Positions 30,269 to 44,200 of a stretch of 64,000 bases of DNA are shown here, in pieces. Every line of letters begins with the position of its first letter. Within the stretch, counting starts at the first letter, position 1. Under the pieces are notes generated by a model. It ran no database searches and was not told where the DNA came from. It worked only from the letters and a program-made list of their open reading frames with translations. This stretch comes from Bemisia tabaci (lineage: Eukaryota > Arthropoda > Insecta > Hemiptera > Aleyrodidae). Position numbers and translations under genes: made by a program. The DNA lies in contig NC_092802.1 in the NCBI RefSeq assembly GCF_918797505.1, forward strand, positions 11,737,480 to 11,801,479, in the 5' to 3' direction.

Positions 30269-31600
30269 ACTGATGTGCAGAAATCACAGCCACACGATAA
30301 AGCCCCCCGTGTCAAAAGCACATCTACGTGCTTTAATAAAGAAACTAAACACTAAAGTAAGTGAACTCCGATAAGAGTCAATCGTCAACGTAAAGGGACT
30401 CTGAGAGGAGAAGGAGACTTCTCTCTACTGCTGATAGAGGTAGAAAAAGACCCATGAAAGAGGGTCCAAGGAAGAGGGAATGAGGTAAATTTAATGAGAG
30501 AGAAATTAGCTAAAAAATAATTGAGGTTCTCGTTGGAAGAGAAGGATGGAGGAGGAAGAAAAATAATGTAAATAAATAGAAAGAGAGAAGCTTTGCAATG
30601 ATGAAAAATCGATAAAGAGTTAAGTTACGCCTAAGCTTGAACATCTTATTGCGAACCGGTGAACATGATTGACAAGATCTTCGACGCTCCCTAAATAAAT
30701 GTATAAATGTCAAGTGGTGACCACTTATGGGAAATGCTGCGAAGAGATAATAAGAAGCGGTTGTCGATAAAGTGATAAAGTGATTGAGCAATCGGCACGT
30801 GATGCTAATGACCTTTATGAGCGGAACACAAGTTATTGGGAAAAATTTCTTTCAAGACTAAGTTTAAAATCCGTGTGTCAGGATTCTCCTAGCTGAAATA
30901 AACTTAGATCTTGATTTTAATCACGGATTTTTGAGTGGTTTCAGCTCGTTTTATTCATATGATTGTTTCAAAAGGAGCCATTGTTTTCCCAAATGAAGAT
31001 GAAGTTGCATCACGTCCAAAAAAAAAAAAAAAATAGCTCGGGCAATTGCGTGATTTTTGAGGAATACGACTTACTTATATTGCCTTCAATACAAACAGAT
31101 AAAAACAAATATTGTTAGGAAATCAAAATTTTACGGTCACTTACTTCTATTTTTTCCTCAAAAACTGATAAGTACAAATTCCGGAGAAGAAAATAAAAGC
31201 AAAGAGTAACACATCGTATACGAAACTTGAATCATTTGTTTATTGAGAATTCTTTCAAACTTTGGATCAGCCTCAAAAATTCAAAAATTACCCTTTTAAT
31301 ATCGATACATGGCGTACTTTCATCTTAAAATTGCAACTTATAAATCCTGCCTCGACTTGATCTGGCCTTCCCGGATACACCCCTCTCCAAAATTGTATCT
31401 AATTCATTTTCAAAATAAGAACTGACATTAGAGGATATAACTACTGATGTGTTCTTTGCACCCTTATCACATCTTTCCTCATACTTTAATGTTTTTATTT
31501 CTCGCCGCTAACTTCACTTCGACAGGTACATTTTTTTTCTCTTAAAGAGAATCTAATCTCGAGCTAACTGGAAGGTAATCGGTGATTTGCACCGAAATAC
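30269..31600. other. Intergenic stretch between genes A and B
   Basis: It holds the 5' flank of gene A and the 3' flank of gene B (both minus strand). I see no confident TATA or initiator element and no recognisable gene. Confidence 0.5.
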
Positions 31601-31604
31601 AACC

Positions 31605-31760
31605 AGCGACGTGGCATGCTTTGCGATTTATCGATTGATCTGCCATTTAAATCTAACGAGAATGATCGATAAACCGGAAGTTCGCAACGAAAACCTTAAT
31701 AATCGATTCTTTACCACAGCTTTAAATGAGAATTTATCAATAATCGACCATTTAAGCCTC
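31605..31760. repeat. ATCGATTATT foldback element
   Basis: GCGACGTGGCATGCTTTGCG with AATAATCGATTC and its mirror AATAATCGACCATTTAA relates it to 9449 and 9716. Confidence 0.65.
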
Positions 31761-31805
31761 GCCACATAAAAAAACTGCGGCCTTCAATTCTGAAGCCTCA
31801 AAGCG

Positions 31806-32294
31806 TCAGCAATGACCTCTCAATTCGTTTGTAATTTGTCCTTGTAATAAGAATTTTATGTTGCCCCCATCTTTAGGTTCTTTTCTATCTTGGAAGTCCT
31901 CTCCTGAGCATATTGCCGCCGTTGTATTTCCGGTTTGCAGTTCAACCGACCCACTTTCGCCGTTTCCGGTTTCAGAAGTGACGTTTCCGGTTTCAGATGC
32001 AACATTTCCGGTGTCTTCAACACTGGTTCCCTCCGCTGGTGCTTCTCTGTCTTGGAAGCCCCCTCCTCCCCGCAAATCGTCCTCATGATTTTGAGTTCGT
32101 TGTACCTTTGGCATGCTTCCGCTTTCGTCATTTGCAATTACACGGGCTACTCGTCTATCGTTGATTTCCGGTGACACATCACTTTGTGACGGCGCATTGT
32201 TTCCGGTCTCTCTGTACTTGTATCGAGCAGATAGTATAAGAAGGAGAACGATATCCAAAAACATGAGTCCAGCGTAGAACAAGAATTGGAAGGT
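31806..32294 (-). CDS. Gene B exon 15: last helix and repeat-bearing tail
   Basis: The exon has 162 codons and a stop. It begins TFQFLFYAGLMFLDIVLLL and then SARYKYRE. The tail carries imperfect tandem repeats (NVASETGNVTSETGNGES) and two FQDR motifs. It is hydrophilic, cytoplasmic by family topology, and much longer than in gene C. Confidence 0.9.
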   Translation of the reverse strand, partial: TFQFLFYAGLMFLDIVLLLILSARYKYRETGNNAPSQSDVSPEINDRRVARVIANDESGSMPKVQRTQNHEDDLRGGGGFQDREAPAEGTSVEDTGNVASETGNVTSETGNGESGSVELQTGNTTAAICSGEDFQDRKEPKDGGNIKFLLQGQITNELRGHC

Positions 32295-35200
32295 CTGTAA
32301 CATTTGACACAATTTTTCAAATTACATATTTCGGTCAACGCAGGTTTGTTTCGCGGAGATAAAATTTTGATTAAAGTTGGCTGCAGGTGCTTAAACACAA
32401 AGCCATTAAATAGCAGAAAAAAAATTTGATTGCATGCGTGAAACCAGAGACAAGAGATCCTCCTTCTTGACAATGGTGGAAGCTTTTAATTTTGAAAATC
32501 TGATATTAGACTATTGACCTACCTTCTTGATGGACGATCATTACGGAGAAAAATCTTTGGTTTATAAACCAATCAGTGGTTCATATGGAACACCACTAAT
32601 AGTGGTGAAGGCAACATATATCAACCATTCTCCCGATTTCTAAACCAGGTAAGGACAGAACCAAACCCACAAGTTACAGGCCTATCTCCCTTACCTCTGC
32701 TACCTTATGTAAATTATATGAGCGCATGGTCAATAGAAGATTGACATGGACCCTCGATCGTAATAGTATACCTTGGTTATGGTATATTATGTATATACCA
32801 TACTATGGCACGAGCCACCACAGTTTGGTTCACAGACCGATAATCATTAGTTCATACAACTATTAATGATGTTCTGTATGAACCACTAATTGGTTCATAA
32901 GCCATAGCTTCTTCTCAGTGAACAGCATATTGGGAGTTTCGTTTTGCAAAAAAAACCGAAGTTTGGGAAATTTGTTTGGCTCATATTGTCTCCCAAGGCT
33001 CATCATCCACCTAGTAGGTAAGCTGAATGTTTTGCAACATTAAAAAAGGACTTCGGTTTTCTTTCCTTTAAAACTAAGATTTTGAATGTAGGTGTTGAAG
33101 TCTAAGGAGTCTGAATTTTTTTGTAATGAGCGTCATGCATCTATGAATATTTTTATTCCGTAAAATTTTAGTAATAAACTTGCCTGTCTGTGGAAGAACC
33201 TAGTTTTCGTCACAAAGACTACAATCATACCACCAAAGGAGATCGTCATTTGGAAAATTGAAGTCATTATGGATTTCATCCTTTCAGGAGCCTGCAAAAA
33301 TTAAAAAGTAATCTCATGTAACATCCGACAAAAAACCTGAATGAGTATCCTACATTCATACATACGTCAACTGGACCGAGTTTATCAGAAAGGAACCAAC
33401 CCACATTTTCGACAAAATTGAGTTAAGAGTGTTTTCCAGTTCTACTTGTCGTATCTCCTGCCAAAAACTGAAAGTCGAAAAACAGAAATCAGTCGGGAAA
33501 AGAGGGGTTAAAATTTATTTTCTACAACGAGCTTTATGCAGGTTTAAAACTTCAAAGGTCTTATCCTCAGTTTCAACTGAATGTAGAACGGTTCCTTTCT
33601 GATGAACTCGGTTCAAGTGTTCCCTATTAGTCTAGTGCATACATATTAATAACACACACCTGAGTGAAAGCGAATGATATGTAGGAGATGACAAACAATA
33701 TCTCAGCCATTGCGATGACGACTGCTTGGGGTATTGCCCACAGGATGTGTAGCGCTGCTGGAGGAGTAACTATATGCAGGCTGCCTATCTGTAGTGCAAA
33801 GTGAAAAAAAATGAAAATTCAACGAATGAGATCGAACTAATAGCGTATTCCTGTCCAAAGTGCACGAATACATTACAATCATGTTAATACTGATGTGATT
33901 AAACTGTACGCAAAGTTCCAAATTTAATTCGATTTTTGGTGCTCTAATTTTGTCTTTAATTTTGAATTGTTTACATGCTGTTTTTTAATACGAAGAGCTT
34001 TAAGAGCATTTAAAGAACCCCCCCCCCCCCTAATTAATCGTTTTGCAAAGCCAGATTTAACCCAATGGTAGTGGCAAAAAATGTATTCTTCATCTCTTCG
34101 GCATTTATACTATTATATATAAAGTCTCCTTTTCTTTGTGCAAATAAGTACAGCAAACCTCGGGCGTAAAAGACCCTCATCAGACCACGGTTTATGGGTC
34201 AGCCCTTACGTTAAACATCTCTCACTGCCGCACAGTGGATCGAGTCAACAGGAGAGGTCAGACAAAATTTGGAGACTTTAAACGCTTATGACTCTGTTTA
34301 TACAAAACTTTGAGGTTCTAAAAGTGGTTCCATTGGTTTTTTCGCGAAATTTTCTTCTCTAATCACCCCTTGAAATTTAAAATGTGACGAAATAAACATT
34401 AAGATTTGCAGTTTTATTAAAAAAATTCATGTCCGATCTCTCTGATTGACTCATCCACTGTGCGCCGCCTTTCAGCCGTGCAGCTTCCAAGGCGCCCATA
34501 GCGGTTCTACTATGACGTCAGCAGACGCCTATTGTTCCAGAACAGCGCAGCGTGCAGTCATTCCAGTGCGCAATGTAGGTTCTAATTTGCGTCTACGGAA
34601 AGAGCGAATGAGCCTCACACCGAGTAGTAAATGAAATTACAAAATACATGAAGCTTAGTTGAAGCGTTTGCTTCGAAAAAACTCGATAGGATTAAGCGAA
34701 TGGAAATTCCATGTAATTTAAGAGCAGACGCGGAAAAGCACTAATATCCTCGTATTAGAGAGGCGCTCGTCTGTTTTCTATATGTATGCGCGTTCTTAAG
34801 TTCCCCGAGGAAGATGAGCACTGATGAGATAAAAGAACTTGCTCACCATAATTTCAACTATCAATTTTGAGAAAACTACACTACCGCTAAAAAAACATAT
34901 TATAGAAGAACGATTATCGTCCTCGGTGCTTTGCAATCAGAAGCATTGAAGAAGTCACATAGAAAATTAATTGATTCTAAATATGTTTGGTCACTCTCCG
35001 CCATCTTGTTATTGAGCTGATGCGTCGTTTGAACGCATTGCCACTAGTGCCCTAGAATTCTAGAGATAGGTTGAAATTAAAAAGTGATACCTGTGGGCTG
35101 AGCGCTTAAAAGTGATTTTTAGAGGCACGAGCACCTTCTACTTTCTCGCTCCCCTAGTTTTCATTTTTTTATCATTTAAAATTAGATAGATAGGCATAGG

Positions 35201-38200
35201 AATCATTTTTCCCCCTCAAAAAGTGTCCGAAAAATGAAATCTTCCGAAATCTTGAAATTTTGAGCTGCAACTTGCGGTATTAAAATTAGAGTACCTTTAA
35301 CTCAAGACTGCATTTTTGTAAATTGAAAATTGCAAGCTGTAATAACTCAGATTCTGTTCGACATTTTTCTCCTTTTTTGTGTTAGAGTGATCGTAAAAAT
35401 CCTCAATGCAGCAGTTGAAGTGACATCATTTCGGATAGTTTGGCACCAAAATTCATCAAATGAATGCGTTGTAATTTCATTTTGAAAAAATAATAATAAT
35501 AAGTAAATTGAGAAAAAAACTTACAAGTTTGGAGTCAATCTCTTGCAAAACGAATGTATAAACTCCTCCAGTCTCAATTAGGAGCTCAGGAAACACAATT
35601 TTATTTTCATACTTGGCTTCATATCTGAAAATTTATGTGTTGAAAACTGTGATTAAAATGCTTGGTCTAGATTTTCTGGAATTGGCATTTTGAATCTTGG
35701 AAAATTTATTGTAATGTCCCCATTTATTGTAATGATTAGTGATGAAATTATTGAGTACATTTTCTGAAATTTTTCGCTCAGAATATTGAATTTATTTATG
35801 CTAAAAGGAACTGTGCATTGGATTTGCGTAAAATTTAGTTCTTTTTAGCAGAAATACTTTGAATTACAAAGAGTATTTAGAAAAATTACAGCAAATGACA
35901 TTCATTTGCTTTTATTACAATGGATGAAACGTCAGCGGAAATTCTGAGACACCGTAACAGAGAAAAGTTCTCCTTGCACTCCGTGCAATGTGCTGCAGTC
36001 AGTTTTTGATGCCACGTAAATTTCCTTCAAAAGAATGAGCATGCGATTTATACACCATATACGTAGTATGAGTTGCATAACCGACGTTTTGAAGGAAACC
36101 AATTTTACTTCCATTACAATGTAGTGGTGCGGATCGAATGAGGAGAGGAAAATGAATTTAAGTGTGACCGTCAATGTGTACTGAGTCCACGGATAAAAAA
36201 CTTTCAGTGGAGCGATTATTCTGGAGTTAGATCGTAAAATCAGATTTTCAGCTTTCGACAGAGCACTGTTTCCAGTGTCTTAAAGAATATGGTGAAAGCT
36301 ATGCATTAGTTAGTATTGGTGATAGGAGAGAATGTAAAGTTGTATCATAATGTGGCATTGTTGTGCTCAAAACATGGTGGACTCAAATTGGTATTGTTTT
36401 TCCTCAAAAATAGATTTGTGGATATGTTCGTAAACGAGCAGAAGGTTCAGGCGTAACGGATAAAAAATGGCCTACAATTGGCCAAAAATGACCAAATATG
36501 GCCAATTAAAGCCAATGTTAGTCCAGCAGGGCTAATACGACCGAATAGTATACCATATTGAGCAGTTTAATATACCTTTTATTCTCTCCTGATTTTTTAC
36601 CAACACTTACTTGCCAGGGTCAATCTCGCATAAGCTTGTAACAAGATCAGTCTTCCTCAACGGGAAATTGAACTCATTTCCATACTGATTCTTCAAGAAA
36701 AGATGACCGTCAAGGTTATGCGTTACCCTGAAAATATCAGTAAAGGCGTATAAGCTATTTTGTTGTTCTCATTTTTTACATGCTTGAAATTACTCACGGA
36801 AATGAATGCTAATTTCCAACAGCGATAATGAATACGAGAAGATAGATTAAAATCAAAATACTTTGGCAAGTATGAAAAATGGATCTATGGGTCATAGGTG
36901 TCCCTGTAATCGACAGAACAATGGAACATTTAAAACGTAGATCCTGTCACGGGAAAACTTAATAACGTATTTAGTGAGTATTTGCAACATTAAAAATTCC
37001 TTCTGGTTGCTATTTTGTGCAATGAAAACAACCTTAGATACATATGTTTTATAAAAGAACACATCATTTATCTTCTCAAGGAGATTAGTAGAAGAATGCT
37101 GTTTTCAAAAATACACATTATTTTTCATTTGATAGAGGAGTGTACATTTCAATTTGACAGTTATTGCCACGACATGAAGTAATCGAAAGGACTATTCGCT
37201 ACTTAAAATGGCTCAGACGAATGTGTTCAACTACTTGTTCTGAGTCAAAATCACCTGAGTTTGGGCACGTTGTTTAGAGACTTGGCAACATCGTCAAAAC
37301 CTGGGAGTCTTACAATATCAGCAACTTCATCCGTGACAGTGATCACATATGACGTACTCTGAAAAATTAATGATAAAACACCTAAATATTTTTTACCCTC
37401 CTTCAATTGCGTTATAATATCATAAACAAATGGAACTACATCAGAGGAAATTTGTATCACTTGGAGAATGTTTGATATACATGACATTTTAATACCTCGG
37501 CAACATTGAATGATGACAAATGCCATACATCATCGAAATATGTAAAGCATACTATGAAGTAGGAATAAAGGGACATTTTTATGCAGTGCTTTCTCGATGA
37601 TTATTTCTATTCCAGTAGAAATAAAAATACTTACACGCGTAAGTTAGAACATTTTGGAGACATTTGTGTCCTACAGTGTTCGTAACCTCGCCTGAGGTGG
37701 TAAATTATTTTATCATTGGATGCCCAAGCCACGTCAAATTGACGCGAGAGGCTTGCTTAAAAAAAACTTGCCTCCGTGTTGTATGGGGGTAGACACACAC
37801 ACAGTTAAACATTTCCGCGTTTAGTGTTACTCTGTGTTACTTTATGTTACTTTTTCGTGAGTCAGATCAACCCGAAGGACTTGGTTACTCAGCACAATTT
37901 TGCGTTAACTCGACCCAAACCGTAGGGTACTCTGAGACAGGCATGAGGACAGTATTCTTGCGTAACTAATGTACTCTTTTTTCCCTCCTCATGAGCACCA
38001 AATAAACGTATCTACCAACCAACCATAGAGATTGAGACTTGCGAGTGTCTAGAGAATTGGACTACCACCGATGCAAACCAGGTTCAAACCTAGCGCAGGC
38101 GCCTTTTTTTAACGAGGTCGCAAATTTTGGTCCATTTGACACAGAGAGAACCAACACACACAAAAAAAATGTTGCCAAAAGCTTGTGTTATTCTGTGTTT

Positions 38201-41200
38201 CACTTCCCATATTAACACAAAATTTCGGTCACATTTTCTCCCCGTGTGCGAGCTTTAGATAAAGGTCTAAAAATAAACCGTAGAAGTAGAATCAAACGTC
38301 AAATTTTAAAAAAGAAAGAAAACTATCTAATGTCAACACAGCTGAAGATATGAGAGACGTATTCGGGTTTCGTTTTTTACCTTTCAAATCTAAGTGACAC
38401 CTCATTAGCAGCATAGGGCGGAGCATTGCGCCATAACGCCTTCAATTTTTTAGACGCAACACGGACATCCACCGAGCACGAATAGTTGTATCTCTGCGCC
38501 GTCTTCAACGCGCGTCCTTTCCTTTGCACTATTTCCATATCGACGGTGTACGTCGGCAATCACACAACTCGTTTGCGGTGTCTGAGTTATTTTCTTAAAA
38601 GAGAACAAATTGACATCATTCCTTGAAGTTTTTGCAAAATTTTCTTCGCACAGAGAAGAAAAATCACGGCAGTTTTAAAAGATTGCCGTTGAGTAGTTTT
38701 CCGTTTATAAAATAAAGTATGACAGGAAGTCTGCGACGTTGCACACCGAGTTATGTGATTGCTACACCGTCGATATGTTGTGTTTTCCTTATCTGTAGAC
38801 AAGGAGACAAAGACAGGAGAGACATTTGGACGTATTTCTGTCAAACGGAACTATGTGCATCAAGGCATGAGCCCTGAGACCCATAAGAATATATGCATAA
38901 CAGGGCTCACGTCATAATGTACATAGTTCCATTTGACAGAAATACGTCCATTTTCGCGCCTCGTTATTTTAACTTTGCTCCCGAAAACGAGCGACACCTC
39001 ATTGGCAGGAAAGAGCATAGCGTCAAGAGTTCACGTTTTGCACCACCGCGCCTTCAATTTTATAGATGCAACACGGGTGCAGGTATAGTTACCCTGACCC
39101 GATTTGATTTTTTCATAGACTGCAGTGAAAACTTGAGCAAACACACGAGTTTGCATGGTACACATTTTGATATGACACAACCAACCATGAATAACTAAAC
39201 ATTTGCGGTCTTTACAAGTTTACATACTTCCTCATGATTAATTATTCAGTGATACTGGTTAATTTCTCTGTTCACTCTTTTCTTCTCTTCTCCTCTTTTC
39301 TCCTCTTATCTTTCTAATTTTGAATTTAACGGCCGTTTTTCTCGTTAGAAGTAGTGGATTAAACATGGTGTAGTTAGAATGTGGTGTCCTTTATCAAAGG
39401 TGATTTTTATTAGATATAAGATAAGCAATTTGAGCCCATCGTTACTTTTTTTATGTGTGATCGTTTTTGGGGGAAAAATATCCTAGTCCACTCAATCCAC
39501 CAGGATGTGACACGTAACATTCTGAATAATTATTTTCCTCCGATTCTACACACTCAGGAAGAAAAAATTTATAAATTTCAATTTGTTTATTATTTTTTTT
39601 ATTTCTTTTTTAAAAATGCCTGTACCATGCAGCAAGGAGAACGAAAGAGCAGAACTGATTCTGTAAAGGGGCATGCATTTTGTCACTCTTTACCTCCTCC
39701 AAAAAAATTGCCATAAACATTTTTTCAGGCAAAGTTTGTTGTTGCTCTGAATATACCGTTAAAAATAAACTTAGCACCAGAAGTAATAAACCGCAGCAGA
39801 AAGAAGGGCGGTCATTCACAAGCGAAGTCATCCGGCTATGAGAATCAGAGAAATCGTAACTGTAAAATCATACTTTTGATCTGGATTTTGAGGACCCGAC
39901 CGAACATTTTCGTACCATGGATTTTATTCATTGCTGTGCGATCACTTCGGTGCTGTCCCTCTGCGTGGTTCCGTCCCGCAACTACCCGTCAGTTCAAAGA
40001 GAGATCGATCTAGACCACTTTTATCTGAAGATTGTTCAAAATACTCTACAAATCTCCGAATCATCCAGCGTTCATATCTCTAACCTCGACGCGAAGCGCT
40101 CACCAACGCAGTTAATTCGCTTGCTCCACGAGAGAAATATATCAACAACGATCGGGCATCTTACTGGAGGCACGAAGACCACCTTGGTAATGCTCAGCGA
40201 CTGTGAGGATATTTTAAGCCTTATTTTGGGCTCCGTCTCGGAAAATACGCGAATTGATCACACCATAGAGAGTAAAGACTTGTCCATTGATGACTCTGTG
40301 ATAGAGACCGTTTGCATCGAATACCATGAAAAGCACCGAAGCGTGCGTTACGGAAAACCGAACAAAACTTGTGATCATTTCGTAAACCTCCGAGAGGAAG
40401 ACTTAATTTTAGGCTCGAGCTTGCCGAAATCAACTTTAGAGCAAACTCGCGGACTGTTCCGCCATCCGGTCTGGAACGCAGCGAACCACCTCATCTTCAT
40501 CGTGCGTGACAATGGCTTGGCCGGGCCGCACGGTACAAACCTCTCTGCGAATGGCGATGTTGGGAAGTGTCATTTGCTGCTTACGTTCAAATTCATTTGG
40601 CGCTTCTTCCGAGGCCACAAGACAGTGGCCTGTATCGGTTTCCAGTGTTTCAGCTACGATCCATTCCGTGACGTCATCAACGCGTACGTGACGGAGACTA
40701 GCACGTACTTCGACTTCACGATCTCGAATTTGCAGGGTACTCGAATTTTAGTTGCTTTGTATGACTACGATGGTTTATTTGAATACAATTTTGATCTGAA
40801 ATCGTGGACGCAGATGGCTACATTCGTTTTGGATACGGCCGCCGACCATTTAAACGCGTCAAAAACATACAGAATTGGTAGTGTAGTCGTTTCTCATTTC
40901 AACTTCAACTCTACACAAGGCCTTTTCGAGTTGGCCATTGAACAAGATGTGGATTTGATGGTCTACGAGGGCGGGTTATCGGACGAGGATTTCAGCCAAT
41001 TCGACGTCGTCCAGATTTCCGAACCTGGATCTGTTGTTTTTCTTGTGCCCGAGCGGGGTCTGATGCCTGCCTACATGATACCCGCGAAATCTTTCACGAA
41101 AACCGTGTGGTTTTCAATTTTCGGCTCGATTTTACTTGGCATTCTCACACACGAGGTCTACCGACGATTGTGTATCACTCTAAAATCTTCAGAGGAAAAC

Positions 41201-44200
41201 CCGCACCCATCGGAGAACATATCGAGTGTGTTGGCGGTATACTCTTACATCCTTTGCATAGGCCAATCTCGGGTACTTACTGACTTCTCGACAGGAAAGA
41301 TTCTATTCATGACTCTGTCGTTTTCATTCATGGTTCTCGCGACGCTCTTCCTGAGCGTAACAATTAACAATCTAAGCATAAAATTACGCTACACGCCTTT
41401 GAATACGATCGAAGAGGTTATGGAGTCCGATCTGCTGTTTCAGTCTCCCAGAGGGATATCTCAGAAATATCTTTTCTTCGACGATCCGAAGTTCGAAAGG
41501 ATGAGAGAGAAAGAGCGTACGATACACACTTGGCAGGATTATGAGACAGAGAGAGTGGCAAATTCACTTTTTCTGGAGTTTAGCTCGAACAACGAATCTG
41601 ATGTTAAATATGGTAGTGCATTGGGGGTTAACATTTCCGAGCAGTCCGCGCATGACTTACTGAATGCTCTGCGAGGGATCCTTTGCAATGATGCCTTCAT
41701 ATTGTTTCTATCTTCTCTGCACAGGCAAAAGGATCTGATAGCCATCATGGACCCAACTACCATGGATGAGGTGTACGTCGACTTGCACATCGTAAAAGAG
41801 CATCTCATGACATATCCATATGACATGCGTTTATTGTCTAACTCAGTGTACGGTGCTGCGATTAAATCCGTCGCCGCGCGAATTCAAGAATCTGGAATTT
41901 CAAAGAAAGTTTTCGAGGGGATTATAGGAGATTTAAACAACCACTTCCAACGGTATGAAGAAGTTTATGATAATGAGCCCGCTAGACCTTTTAGTATGGT
42001 TGACGTGAGCATTGCGTTTATCATACTGATCATCGGTTTAGTCCTCAGCACTTTGGTATTCATCGGAGAACTTTTTTGGTCGGATTAGATTTCCGATGGA
42101 TGTTGCTCTTGATCTTGGGAAACACCGCAAATAGAATAGAATTGACAGTCTCTCATAAGCTGAACACAGTTCTATATCTATTAATCAATTTTCAAAACAA
42201 TTACAAAATAACATGATTTATATACACCCCCTATCGAAATATTTCAAAAAGAGACCAATAAATTTAGTATGCATTGAGTATCAGACTATGTATGAAAAAA
42301 AAAATAGCAAAATTAAGTATCAAGGAAGGACTAATTCATTAAGGGAAAATGACTCAACAGCACAGGATAATGAATGATAACGCTGAAATTCCCGACGGAG
42401 TTTAATGATAATTATGGTTATTTTAACCATTTTTCTAGAAGAGCTAACTACAAAGTTATAAGACTTTACCAATGAATTCGTTGATCCTACCATATTCGTC
42501 TGTCAACACAACAATCATGAGCAGGATCTTTTATTTTTCTTATTCGTGAGTGAGTTTTAAATATTTCATTAGGTTCTGATGTTACCTTACCTACACATAA
42601 ACACACCCTCACACAGTGTCGCTTAAAGTCGCTCACTTAATAACTCACTTAATGTCGCTCCTTAAAAAACACTCTGGCGCTCTGCGACATCCAAACGCCA
42701 CATATAGGTGTATCTTCTCAGAGGTTCTCGGGTAACTGGCACCGCAACATCTCTTCGCCAACACCCTGCCACCATTCCTTACCTTGATGTTACACATATA
42801 TATAGACCTAGATGTTAAAAGCACCATTGAATAAATGTATCTACCAACTAATTATACATCTTTTGTGATCCCTACTTTTTAATTGTTTTAAATTCTGTAT
42901 TTCACCATGTTGATCTCTCCTTTGAGGTGTTAATGACCCAGATGTTGAAAAAGCCTTTAAATAAACGTATCTACCAACCAACCATAAATACATAAAAGTC
43001 GCTCCTACAACACACTCTGGCGATCTGCGACATCCAAACGCCACATATTCCTATCTTACCGGAGGTAATCGAACAACTAATAACGCAACATCTCTTCGTC
43101 AACGCCATGCCACCAAGGGACGTCCCCGTCGCCTTCTCACAGGCCTGTACCAAAACTTGATCGGGCAACCTCTCCTTGGACATTTTTCGCATACGCCTAT
43201 ACCACACTAACTGCCACTCAATGCACACATGGTACCTTCTATACATCAAGTCGTCACCTTCCGGCCAAAGTATCACAAACGCCATGCATAGTTTCAAAAT
43301 TTCCGCCGCCATTTTATTTTTTTACAGAGAAATTTTTGGTTGAATCTGTCCAAAAATTTCCCTGAATTTTCTTTGTGCTGCCGATAAAATTCGGTGAAAT
43401 TTTTGGACAGCGTCGTCGAAAAATTTCTCTGTGAAAAAATAAAATGGCGGCGGACATTTTTAAACGTCGCATGGCGCTCGTGATACTTTGCCCGGAAGGT
43501 AACGGAGTATTCTCTTACCTGCCCTTCAAAAACGAGGAGCTCTCCCGTCCAATTCACAGGCACAGTTGTGTTGCTACAGGGTAGCTCTGTTTTCAACACA
43601 AGGGTTTCGTCCAATGATCGAAATCCAGTCACCTCAATGTCAGTCCACTGTAGTTCACCATTGGGTGAGAGGAGGTTCCTTCCATCTATAGGGGGTTCCA
43701 GATCAACTTGACACGGTAACCCGTTGAAAATCCTTAGCTGCCCTAGTCCCGAAGCAGGCATTTTTGCATAAGAGGGCTGAAAGTATAATGGACCGTGGAT
43801 GATCTTCTTTCATTTCTCAATAATTATGTTGGCACATATACGTATTATTATACCATTTTTAAGATCGTTCTGGCTTCCGCACAGTGGATTCAGTCCATTG
43901 GGGAGGTCGGACAAAATTTGAAAACTTTAACAGTTTTCAACTCCGTTAAATCAAAACTTTGAGATTTTAAAAGTGGTTCCATTACTTTCCTCGGTACCCC
44001 TCAAAATTTAAAATGTGACAAATTAAACATCGAAATTTGCAGTTTTGGTAAGAAAATTCATGGTCGACCTCTCTGAATCGATCCATCGAGTGCCGACTGG
44101 TAGTAATGCGAACTTTTATGTTGTCGTAGGAACCATAGGCAGATCTGGGGGTGGGGGGCGTATGGGACGTACGCCCTCCTAGTTCGCCCGAAAAAAGAGG

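Noticed and set aside
37250..43518. Splitting transporter B into two genes around IR1
   Set aside because: Exons 9 and 10 share phase and homology with gene A across the gap, so a single gene with IR1 in its intron fits better.
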